A DNA stretch of 41,696 nt, from assembly GCA_016935665.1 (NCBI GenBank), contig JAFGQN010000196.1, forward strand, positions 1 through 41,696, given 5' to 3'. Position numbers and translations under genes: made by a program. Below, piece after piece: positions 27,121 through 34,555 of the stretch. This DNA is from Deltaproteobacteria bacterium (lineage in GTDB: Bacteria; Myxococcota_A; Polyangia; JAAYKL01). Below the pieces are notes generated by a model, which was not told the DNA's origin, made no database searches, and was given only the letters and a program-made list of their open reading frames with translations. The number at the start of each line of letters is the position of its first letter. Position 1 is the first letter of the stretch.

Positions 27121-27426
27121 TTTTGTTTCCTGTCGTTTTGATTCTTTATTCCACACAGGACGATACAGCTTTGGCTGCCTCGTGCGCTCTAAGGATTTCC
27201 GCAATTTCATTGCTGTCCAAATCAGCGGCATCACGTAACAAAATACGCTGAAGACAAAACCCAAAAGCGTCAGCAAAAGGGTCCGATGCGTCTTAACCGC
27301 CTGCCCCACAGAAGACATAAAAAAGCCATTTCGTTTCTATATCGCATTTGGCGCAATTACCCATTATTTGTCCGTGTTGGAGGTCTTGTCCACACATTAG
27401 TTCCTGCCCCAGGGTAATTTATTTTT
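27121..27426. other. Leader region of the SUMF-type gene
   Basis: On the minus strand an open frame runs from 27318 into the SUMF gene. It would encode a hydrophobic helix (TLLLTLLGFVFSVFCYVMPL) and a basic tail. No ribosome site precedes the 27318 ATG, so I do not call it as coding. Nothing else is seen up to the repeat at 27427. Confidence 0.3.
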
Positions 27427-27730
27427 CCCACTGATTCCATACCAAAATTTCGGGTGTGCGACGCCAGGCAGTCTATCGCGCAGCATGATTTATTCATGCC
27501 AGAGGCATAAAAAGTCTGCCCAGCAAGGTCCATTCTACTCAAATTGACGGCAGTAAACGCAGGTGGGCACAATGCGGATGCATTGCGTGGCGGTTAAGAC
27601 TGTTGGCAGGGCTTCTATTGTCCGGGCGACACGTTTACACCCGAATGGATGCGCATGGCATATGTACCCGCGGCAAACAGGACATCCCGATTCCCGCCTT
27701 TCCACTCTTTTAAGCCTGCCAATAACTTGA
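27427..27730. repeat. Dispersed repeat, copy A (about 304 bp)
   Basis: Closely matches 38552-38857 and 41482-41696. Shared blocks include CTGATTCCATACCAAAAT-type text at the left end, CATTCTACTCAAATTGACGG, a GGGCACAATGCGG block and GGGCGACACGTTTA. Inside is the hairpin CAATGC-GGAT-GCATTG. Copy A is the most diverged of the three. Short open frames on both strands are conserved only because the DNA is conserved. Confidence 0.85.
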
Positions 27731-27838
27731 AAAAAAGGTACTCCGTCTCCCAACTTCTTTATTTTCTGGTGAGTTTAACCTCTTAACTTCCAGGTTCACA
27801 GGTGATCCCAGGAAAAAAAAGGTACTCCAACTTCTTCC
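27726..27838. repeat. Short GGTACTCC motif, two copies
   Basis: A-tract plus GGTACTCC followed by CCAACTTC occurs at 27726-27757 and again, slightly shorter, at 27811-27838. A third copy lies at 34392-34424. The first copy directly abuts dispersed repeat A. Function unknown. Confidence 0.6.
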
Positions 27839-27841
27839 CTG

Positions 27842-29089
27842 TTATCTGACATCTATCCGCTGCCAGCTCTCCCCATTAAAATGCACAACCGTTTCGTTGT
27901 CTCCAACAGCGTAAATATTATCCGGCGCATTTCCATGTACGGCATACAGCGTTTCGGTGACAGGCGATGACATCTGTGACCAGTCACTGCCGTTGTAGTG
28001 AACAATGAGACCTTCATCTCCGACCGCATACACATCCCCTGCCCCGCTGCCCCAAACATCCCACAGAGTTTCCTGTGATGAATATGAGACATCTTCAAAC
28101 ACACCATTTGTCCATCCGCAAATCCCAGTGGATCCCACAAACCATGCCGTATCGTTGTTTGAGGCGCCACTCCAAATCCCATAAATGCCTGAAGCCATGA
28201 TGAGCGGGCATGCTGAAGGAAAAGCCTCACACCTTACTTCATTGTCATTGAACACACACATTTCCGCTTTGGTATCCACATCCAGCTGTGCGTAGGCCAA
28301 TGTACCCATATAAAACCGATCTTCGCCTGTGCCATGTATGGCGGCAACCATATCCACACCGCTTTCCGACTTCCATTCCTGCCAATCCTGACCATCAAAC
28401 AGCAGCATCTTTGAATCCGATGCGGCAACAATTCGATTGGCGTCTGCCCCCCATATGGCGCGATACCCCCAATCGGGAATGCTGACAAAATTATAATAGA
28501 TTTCGTCGAGCACATCTGTCTTTACCACTTGCCATTCCCCATCGCTGAGCTCAAAAATGCGCCCCGTTGTCTCTCCGTCCGGCCATTCAGGACGACCATC
28601 GCCAACAAGAGTACTTCCTGCGGCCGCAAACAGATGATTATTATCGACGCCCCACAAATCATATATCGTATTGTTTGTTCCCAACTGTACCGTCTGCCAC
28701 GCGCCGTCGGTCATCGTAACCAACCTGCTTCGATCACCGCCAATATAAACATTGCCGGAATCAGACACCCAAACCGCCTTAAATCGATTCAGCATTTCCG
28801 ACAGATATTCTTCCGTCGATGAATCTGTATCGCTGTCAGGCCCTTGCGCTGTATCAGATGCACTGTCTGTAGAGCTGTTGCTATCTGACTCATTTTCCAC
28901 TGCGCTATCGCTCCTGGATTCACTTTCAGTATCGCCGCTCTCAGTTTCCTGATTTCCATCTGTGTTCCTATCGGTATCCGTCTCGGCGCCATCACGGGAA
29001 GCATCGTCGTCAATGCTGTCCTCAGTCTGACATGCCGCGATGACAATAATCAAACCTGCCCAAATCAATCGTGTTACTGCTTTATTCAT
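27842..29089 (-). CDS. Lipoprotein with Ser/Asp/Thr linker and beta-propeller-like repeats
   Basis: A 415-residue lipoprotein. The start at 29089 is chosen because GGAG lies 7 bases upstream; ATG 29101 is upstream of that. Lipobox IAAC gives Cys20. Residues 25-100 are the acidic linker. The remainder has several repeats of about 40-50 residues such as LWDVWGSGAGDVYAVGDEG and LYAVHGNAPDNIYAVGDNE followed by HFNGESW, as seen in propeller-like surface proteins of Myxococcota. These folds bind ligands or proteins and usually have no enzyme activity. Probable role: surface binding. It is leftward and stands apart from neighbours. Confidence 0.85.
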   Translation of the reverse strand: MNKAVTRLIWAGLIIVIAACQTEDSIDDDASRDGAETDTDRNTDGNQETESGDTESESRSDSAVENESDSNSSTDSASDTAQGPDSDTDSSTEEYLSEMLNRFKAVWVSDSGNVYIGGDRSRLVTMTDGAWQTVQLGTNNTIYDLWGVDNNHLFAAAGSTLVGDGRPEWPDGETTGRIFELSDGEWQVVKTDVLDEIYYNFVSIPDWGYRAIWGADANRIVAASDSKMLLFDGQDWQEWKSESGVDMVAAIHGTGEDRFYMGTLAYAQLDVDTKAEMCVFNDNEVRCEAFPSACPLIMASGIYGIWSGASNNDTAWFVGSTGICGWTNGVFEDVSYSSQETLWDVWGSGAGDVYAVGDEGLIVHYNGSDWSQMSSPVTETLYAVHGNAPDNIYAVGDNETVVHFNGESWQRIDVR

Positions 29090-29375
29090 ACCTGTCTCCA
29101 TTCGCGTTCCGGTACGCCCACTATTTCATTTACTGCGAAATAGAATTCCAACAGCCTTTGAAAAGAGAACCGCATCGACGATCTTTTTTTAGCGGAGTTC
29201 TTCAAGGCCTGAAGACGTCAATCCTCTCGGCCACTGTCTGAACAAATTGGGTACCCCACTGTCTGTTGGCGCTGCCGTATTCAAATCCAATGCGTCCGAC
29301 AATAATGATTAGGGGCATATGGAGTCTGTAAATCATCCAATACCGTTCACCAAATGCGGGCACCCACAAGCCCCA

Positions 29376-30167
29376 TCAAATTCCACTTTGCCCGGTGGTG
29401 CCATCCGCTGCTTTGATGCGTTTGGCCGCGGCGCGGCGGTGACGTTCGTGGGCGCTGGCAAATTGGTGGCGAATGGCGGGATAATCGCGAAACACAAAAC
29501 GGGCGGCGGCGCGCACCAGTCGTATTTTCTGCATCAGCAATAGCGCCAGGTGATCACGTTTATCCTTGAGCGCTTTGGCCTCGCTGCTGTGAACATTGCC
29601 CACCACAGGAGATTCGCCCAACTGGTCGGCCAGCATAAACGCCTCTTCAATTATCGAGGCATCAAAGTTGCCCAGCCCATCCAAATCATCGGCCATGGGA
29701 CGCGCCAGTGTGGCATAGTCGTGCAGCGCCTGCGACAGCGTGGCCGCCGATTCGCCATCGTTTTCATGACTGGCATTCAACGCCGCAAACTTTGCATCGT
29801 TTTCATCTTCCACCCCGTCATCCAGATGAAAATCAATCACCCCTTTGAGCTCATAGAGCACCACTTTGGCACGGTCACTCAACTCCGAGGGCTTTTGTCC
29901 AGGCTCAATAAACATCAGGTATTCACTCTGAGCATCCTGCGCCATGTCCCGCACCGCCACAATCTCATCGGCCATGGAAAGCGGCACCTTGCGCGCCGCG
30001 CTGGCCATTCCGGGACGGTGATCTTTCTCCTCCCAGTATTCCCTAAGCCGCTTTGCCACCAGCGCCCCCTCCTTGAGCAACACCTCAAACGGCACCGTCA
30101 AAACAGCTGTCGCCCCAATGGCATTGGCCTGCGCCATAAGCTTACTTTTCATCTGCTCATCCATCAT
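29376..30167 (-). CDS. Hypothetical cytoplasmic helical protein
   Basis: A 263-264 residue protein. The start is set at 30167 (ATGATG doublet), as AAGGA lies 8 bases upstream; the frame extends up to 30257 without a ribosome site. It is charged and mainly helical, with no signal peptide, no transmembrane segment and no known motif. Blocks of note: KRLREYWEEKDHRPG, KVVLYELKGVIDFHLDDG and RFVFRDYPAIRHQFASAHER. The last part (RRAAAKRIKAADG) is basic and may contact nucleic acid. I do not recognise the family. It stands between the propeller lipoprotein and the minisatellite at 30341. Confidence 0.7.
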   Translation of the reverse strand: MMDEQMKSKLMAQANAIGATAVLTVPFEVLLKEGALVAKRLREYWEEKDHRPGMASAARKVPLSMADEIVAVRDMAQDAQSEYLMFIEPGQKPSELSDRAKVVLYELKGVIDFHLDDGVEDENDAKFAALNASHENDGESAATLSQALHDYATLARPMADDLDGLGNFDASIIEEAFMLADQLGESPVVGNVHSSEAKALKDKRDHLALLLMQKIRLVRAAARFVFRDYPAIRHQFASAHERHRRAAAKRIKAADGTTGQSGI

Positions 30168-30340
30168 CCTGCAAATCCTTTCCGCCCACATGCAACTCCC
30201 CCAAAAATTGCCCGGGACATCAAAAAAAAAATGTTTATAATATCGGAAAGCTATCAAACAGTCCGGCCAACGTCAACAATGAATCGCACCCCCGCCCATT
30301 CCCCTTTGCAATCAAGACCGACTTGAATCCACACAACGAA

Positions 30341-30596
30341 TATACATCGGCTCCCCTAAGCATATACCCAGTCGCCGCGTCATATACATCGTTTCCCTTA
30401 AGCATATACCCAGTCCACCGCGTCATATACATCGTTTCCCTTAAGCATATACCTTGTCCACCGCGTCATATACATCGTTTCCCTTAAGCATATACCTTGT
30501 CCACCGCGTAATATACATCGTTTCCCTTAAGCATATACCCAGTCGCCGCGTCATATACATCGTTTCCCTTAAGCATATACCCAGTTGACCTGATCA
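30341..30596. repeat. Tandem repeat, six units of 42-43 bp
   Basis: Units at 30341-30382, 30383-30425, 30426-30468, 30469-30511, 30512-30553 and 30554-30596, lengths 42, 43, 43, 43, 42 and 43. The common text starts TATACATCGTTTCCC, then TTAAGCATATACC, and ends in CCGCGTCA. There are no spacers, so it is not CRISPR. Read on the minus strand, a 42-bp unit encodes 14 residues (DAATGYMLKGNDVY), but each 43-bp unit shifts the frame. It is probably a former coding repeat or a minisatellite. Confidence 0.95.
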
Positions 30597-30997
30597 TATA
30601 CTGCCAATGCATGCCTGGGATAGTCCGCCCCCCAGAATCCTCACCCGGAACCCCTAAAAAAACGACAGATAGGAGGGGATGACATTGCCCAAAAATGAAT
30701 CATGCATGGCAAGTCTGCTGCATGGATTTCGTTGCCTGGACAAAAAAGCATGAAATATTATGAAAAAAATTGATTGAGATAAAGAGGAGGGGAAATGTTC
30801 AAAAGCCCAAAAAATGTCAACTGTCGCGACGTGACTCCTGATTTTCGTTCAACTTAAACGGGCAAAAGGCGGGGTCTGGTCCCTGTTGCCCTTCATTGAG
30901 CTATTGACCCTTGTCACAAAACAGATAAATGTCTTTGAGGTCACTATTTTCCGAACATACTAAATCAAGAAACCGCTTTTTCTGAAAAGAGGGAACT
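30597..30997. other. Intergenic leader before the DUF262 gene
   Basis: No large gene. A 20-codon frame at 30795-30857 on the plus strand follows a strong ribosome site (GAGGAGGGG), and another of 24 codons begins at 30679. Either could be a leader peptide, but length gives no support. The stretch is AT-rich from 30740 on. Confidence 0.3.
30904..30931 (+). promoter_or_regulatory. Candidate promoter of the DUF262 cassette
   Basis: TTGACC (30904-30909) and a weak -10-like TAAATG (30926-30931) are 16 bases apart, about 65 bp before the ATG at 30998. Found by eye, weak -10. Confidence 0.28.
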
Positions 30998-32101
30998 ATG
31001 AATACCGCAATCCAAGCACAGGAACAAAGCGAAGAAGTCGAAGGACTGGGAGGTGAAGAAGATCGCAACTGGGGCGATTATCCCATCGATACGCTGCTAA
31101 TCCGCAATGAATCGCGAACCATTCACGACATTCTCCGGCGAATCGAGAAGGGGTCTTTCGTTATGAACCCGGACTTTCAACGGGATTTTGTTTGGCCAGA
31201 AGACAAACAAAGCAAGCTGATTGAATCGGTGCTGTTGCGAATTCCATTGCCGGTGTTTTATCTGGCAGAGGATGAAAACGGACGAATGATTGTAGTGGAC
31301 GGCCTTCAGCGACTTACTACATTTCAGCGATTTGTCTCGAACGAATTGAGGTTGAAGCTTCCCGAACGCGAAGATCTCAACAACAAAACATTTGATTCTC
31401 TGCCTTCAAAATTTCAAAACCGAATCGAAGATAGTAACCTCATCCTGTACGTTATTGATGCGAAGGTACCTGAGCAGGCCAAGCTTGACATTTTTGAACG
31501 CGTTAATAGTGGTATGCCTCTGACGCGGCAACAAATGCGAAATAGTTTGTATATGGGACCAGCCACGCAATTTTTGAGGGAGGAAGCTCATTCCAATGAA
31601 TTTTTAGAGGCAACTCGTGGGAGCCTAAATAAAGAAAGCATGCGTGATAGAGAATTCGTCAACAGATTTTGTGCTTTTTTTCTTTTAGGTATAGATGACT
31701 ACCGGGGAGACATGGACGAGTTTCTCGCAAAAGCTCTTCTAAAGATGAATGCCATGGATTCAAAGCAACTTCTGGAGTTGTCGAATCAGTTCAGACTTAG
31801 CATGATAAATAATCAGTACATTTTTGGTCGTTCAGCATTTCGAAAACATACGAAAGAATCACCAGGGCGTATCATCAACGCTTCACTCTGGGATGTTATG
31901 TCTACCGTTCTTTCTCAATGTCCACATTCAGTTGTTCAAACTCATGCGGAAAAAATAAAATCAGCTTTTTTTGGATTGATAGAAGATGGGGGATTCAACC
32001 AAGCCATTACTTATAGTACGAATCACACCAAACAAGTGCGTTTCCGATTCGAAATGGCGCAGAAAGCTTTCAAGGAGGTTCTCGGTGATTCGCAGGATTG
32101 A
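30998..32101 (+). CDS. DUF262 (GmrSD/ParB-like) protein
   Basis: A 367-residue DUF262 protein. Residues 57-66 are NPDFQRDFVW, then KQSKLIESVLLRIPLP. The nucleotide-binding/nuclease motif is VDGLQRLTT (Asp101 to Arg105; the usual form is DGQQR, here DGLQR). Next come IFERVNSG and MRNSLY, the normal end of the DUF262 core. GmrSD-type type IV restriction enzymes and several phage-defence systems use this domain with NTP hydrolysis. No GmrSD C-terminal HNH domain (DUF1524) is present; the remaining part is helical. It is the first gene of three, and its end overlaps the ATPase start by 17 bp. Confidence 0.9.
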   Translation: MNTAIQAQEQSEEVEGLGGEEDRNWGDYPIDTLLIRNESRTIHDILRRIEKGSFVMNPDFQRDFVWPEDKQSKLIESVLLRIPLPVFYLAEDENGRMIVVDGLQRLTTFQRFVSNELRLKLPEREDLNNKTFDSLPSKFQNRIEDSNLILYVIDAKVPEQAKLDIFERVNSGMPLTRQQMRNSLYMGPATQFLREEAHSNEFLEATRGSLNKESMRDREFVNRFCAFFLLGIDDYRGDMDEFLAKALLKMNAMDSKQLLELSNQFRLSMINNQYIFGRSAFRKHTKESPGRIINASLWDVMSTVLSQCPHSVVQTHAEKIKSAFFGLIEDGGFNQAITYSTNHTKQVRFRFEMAQKAFKEVLGDSQD

Positions 32102-33215
32102 TTTAAATTACTTTAAATGCTTCAAAAAACTCCGGTTGCCGCTATCTCCGCTGACCATGTTATCCGGTACCAATGCCACAGGAAAATCCTCGGTACTTCA
32201 GGCACTCGTTTTACTACATCAGACAATAGTGGAACAGGAATGGTCAACCCGCTTGCATCTGAATGGCAAATCGATCCGTCTCGGCACCGTTGCAGATGTT
32301 GTTGACAAGGTAAACAGCAGGGAGTTGTTCGAAATTGGAATTATCGATGACAGTGACACGTATTTCTGGTCCTTCCGAGGCGGTCGTTCTGACATGGCCA
32401 TGAAAGTGGAACAGGTTGCCATTTCAGATAAAATTTTCAGTAGACCCGAACAGCTGCATTACATGCTGCCCAGTAATATTGATATAACTGGCCTTGCATC
32501 ACAGCTCAGACGGCTCTCCTATATCACCGCTGAACGAGTCGGACCGAGGGAAGTCTATTCTCTTGAAGATATGGAAAGCACTACCACGGTGGGAACCGCA
32601 GGTGAATATGCGGCAAGCGTCCTGCATGGGGGCAGAGATGAAAACGTGCTGGATGAACTTTGTCTGTCCGATGCACCGCCAACGAGATTGAGGCAGGTTG
32701 AAGCCAGAATGAATTCTTTTTTTCCAGGTTGCACATTGAATTTGCAGCAGATACCTCAGGCAAACGCCGTTACGCTTGGCATCAGAACATCTAACGATAC
32801 AGATTTTCATCGTCCTGTACATGTTGGTTTTGGACTGACACAGGTATTACCCATTGTTATCGCGGCACTGTCAGCATCAAAAGGCGACTTGCTTTTGATT
32901 GAAAACCCGGAAGTTCATCTTCATCCTGCCGGTCAGGCAATGATGGGACGGTTTCTCTCAGAGGTTGCCAGCGCCGGGGTTCAGGTAATCATCGAGACCC
33001 ATAGTGATCATATTCTAAATGGTATCCGCCGTTCAGTTAAAGAGAACGAAATATCCAATAAAGACGTCTCCATTCATTTTTTCTGCCAGCGTTCTGAAGA
33101 TGCTCCCCAGGTGATCAGTCCGCAGATCGATCCCGATGGCAATATAGATTCCTGGCCAGATGGTTTTTTTGACCAGTTCGACAAGGATGCAAACTATTTT
33201 GCAGGTTGGGAGTGA
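32085..33215 (+). CDS. AAA ATPase (DUF3696/OLD-like) of the DUF262 cassette
   Basis: A 376-residue ATPase with a GTG start at 32085, since AAGGAGGT lies 5 bases upstream; it overlaps the DUF262 gene. Walker A is GTNATGKSS (28-36); Walker B is LLLIENPEVHLHP (about 269-281) with catalytic Glu; ETHSDHILNG is the ABC-type His switch. The central part (about 60-260) holds the helical insert seen in Rad50/OLD-like enzymes. The C-terminus (DSWPDGFFDQ) matches the DUF3696/AAA_21 family. No TOPRIM nuclease domain follows. It probably acts as the NTP-driven sensor or motor of the cassette, with the next gene product. Confidence 0.9.
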   Translation: MIRRIDLNYFKCFKKLRLPLSPLTMLSGTNATGKSSVLQALVLLHQTIVEQEWSTRLHLNGKSIRLGTVADVVDKVNSRELFEIGIIDDSDTYFWSFRGGRSDMAMKVEQVAISDKIFSRPEQLHYMLPSNIDITGLASQLRRLSYITAERVGPREVYSLEDMESTTTVGTAGEYAASVLHGGRDENVLDELCLSDAPPTRLRQVEARMNSFFPGCTLNLQQIPQANAVTLGIRTSNDTDFHRPVHVGFGLTQVLPIVIAALSASKGDLLLIENPEVHLHPAGQAMMGRFLSEVASAGVQVIIETHSDHILNGIRRSVKENEISNKDVSIHFFCQRSEDAPQVISPQIDPDGNIDSWPDGFFDQFDKDANYFAGWE

Positions 33216-33219
33216 CTGA

Positions 33220-34194
33220 ATGCAGCTGCTCACAAATGAACTCTCCATCCACAAACAGTTTCATGACATATCCACATTTAAAATGGCAATAGGCCGCCTG
33301 ATGACACTCAGAGCTGTCGCAAAAGAATTTGGCGTTGAAGTATATTGCAACAGGAACCTGGTTGCTTCACACTTGAATGACACCACGTCATTGCAGCAAG
33401 GAGTTGCATCACTGGATAAGAATCAGCAAAGAGCATTTATGCAATGGATTACTTTTCATGGCCCATTTTTGGATGACATACGAAGTGATGATATTGATGA
33501 TGAATATTTGGAATACAATGACGAGCCTGTCACAGAGTGTGCAATAGGAGAAGCGGCATGGGCATCTTATTATGGCATTGCACGAGAGGTAATCAGCCTA
33601 TCACCATCGAACTGGGAGTTTTCACCCATTCATGTGAAATGGAAAAAGGATGACCATGATATCATGCTGCCTCCGGTGGCAAACTACTGGGATCCCGAAA
33701 CTCTTAAAAGAACCCTGTCCAGCAAGCCATCCGCAATTGACTCATGGGAAACCCTTGAAGATATTGCATTGGCAAGATTTACAAATCTTACTTTTCTTCA
33801 ATCTGCTTTTTCATATTTGGAAGGAAGTCCCTTTTCTGTAAGCGCGGCGGAACGAATTGTGATTTTGCTGGATGTGCTAAATAAGCTAAAAGGATGCTTT
33901 GATGGCGGAGGCAGAAGAACACCGGAAGGCCACGAACTGTACCAAAAGTTCTTCACTGGCAAAAAAGGAGGTGGAGGGCGAGGCGCACTTTTTTCCGATT
34001 CGAGTGATGGCGAAAAAAATGATTTTCGAAATCAGATGACATTTGCTCACCCAGAAGAACCGCAGAACCCATTATTCTGTCCATTTCACGGAAAAGTCCA
34101 GACCCCTCAAATGCGTATCCATTTTTCTTACCCCATTACCTATATTGATCCTCTGTACGTTGCTTATGTTGGTCCCAAAATTACCAGACGTTAA
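33220..34194 (+). CDS. Unknown third protein of the DUF262 cassette
   Basis: A 324-residue protein starting 4 bp after the ATPase stop. No family is assigned. The first 170 residues are mixed helix and acidic loops (DDIRSDDIDDEYLEYND). A Gly-rich charged segment follows (KKGGGGRGALFSDSSDGEK). The C-terminus has FCPFHGKVQTPQMRIHFSYP and ends with YVAYVGPKITRR; the Cys-Pro-Phe-His and the basic end suggest a nuclease or nucleic-acid-binding function, but I see no proven active site. It is probably the effector of the cassette, as third genes often are. No signal peptide or transmembrane segment. Confidence 0.75.
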   Translation: MQLLTNELSIHKQFHDISTFKMAIGRLMTLRAVAKEFGVEVYCNRNLVASHLNDTTSLQQGVASLDKNQQRAFMQWITFHGPFLDDIRSDDIDDEYLEYNDEPVTECAIGEAAWASYYGIAREVISLSPSNWEFSPIHVKWKKDDHDIMLPPVANYWDPETLKRTLSSKPSAIDSWETLEDIALARFTNLTFLQSAFSYLEGSPFSVSAAERIVILLDVLNKLKGCFDGGGRRTPEGHELYQKFFTGKKGGGGRGALFSDSSDGEKNDFRNQMTFAHPEEPQNPLFCPFHGKVQTPQMRIHFSYPITYIDPLYVAYVGPKITRR

Positions 34195-34332
34195 TCTTTG
34201 AATGGGGCAGCAACCTGCGGCTACAGCGCTATGCGGTCCGATGTCGTTTACACATTGGCAGTCACTGTGCAACGCCACCAACTCGGTGCCGGTTATTCTT
34301 TGATGAAGAAAAACCAGTATGGCGCTCAGCAT

Positions 34333-34363
34333 GATTTTCTTATGCAGGAGGCATAAGAAAATC
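34333..34363. terminator. Perfect 13-bp hairpin, probable bidirectional terminator
   Basis: GATTTTCTTATGC (34333-34345), loop AGGAG, GCATAAGAAAATC (34351-34363). It lies between the convergent ends of the cassette gene (34194) and the 1183-residue gene (34556). The text near it (CAGCATGATTT, GAGGCATAA) also resembles the middle of the dispersed repeat, where the hairpin is imperfect. Confidence 0.6.
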
Positions 34364-34391
34364 CCAAAAGGACTCTACCCACTTCGCAGGT

Positions 34392-34424
34392 CTTGAAAAA
34401 AAAGGTACTCCGTCCTCCAACTTC
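34392..34424. repeat. Short GGTACTCC motif, third copy
   Basis: Matches 27726-27757 at nearly every base: CTTGA, an A-tract, GGTACTCCGTC, then CCAACTTC. It lies 30 bp after the hairpin at 34333-34363. It ties this spot to the dispersed repeat family at 27.4 kb. Confidence 0.6.
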
Positions 34425-34555
34425 ACTACAAAAGTCCATCGAAAGGTAAGGAGTTGGCGCACCTCTCCCCCATTGCGTGGGCGAAAGTGTCAGATTTTCA
34501 CGATTTGCGATGAGGGGTTACAATAAAAAATAATTCATCCTGAACTCCACTGTTA

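Noticed and set aside
30341-30596. CRISPR array
   Set aside because: Units follow each other directly with no variable spacers and no cas genes are present.
30679-30753. 24-codon frame after GGAGGGG
   Set aside because: The ribosome site is too close to the ATG and the length is within chance.
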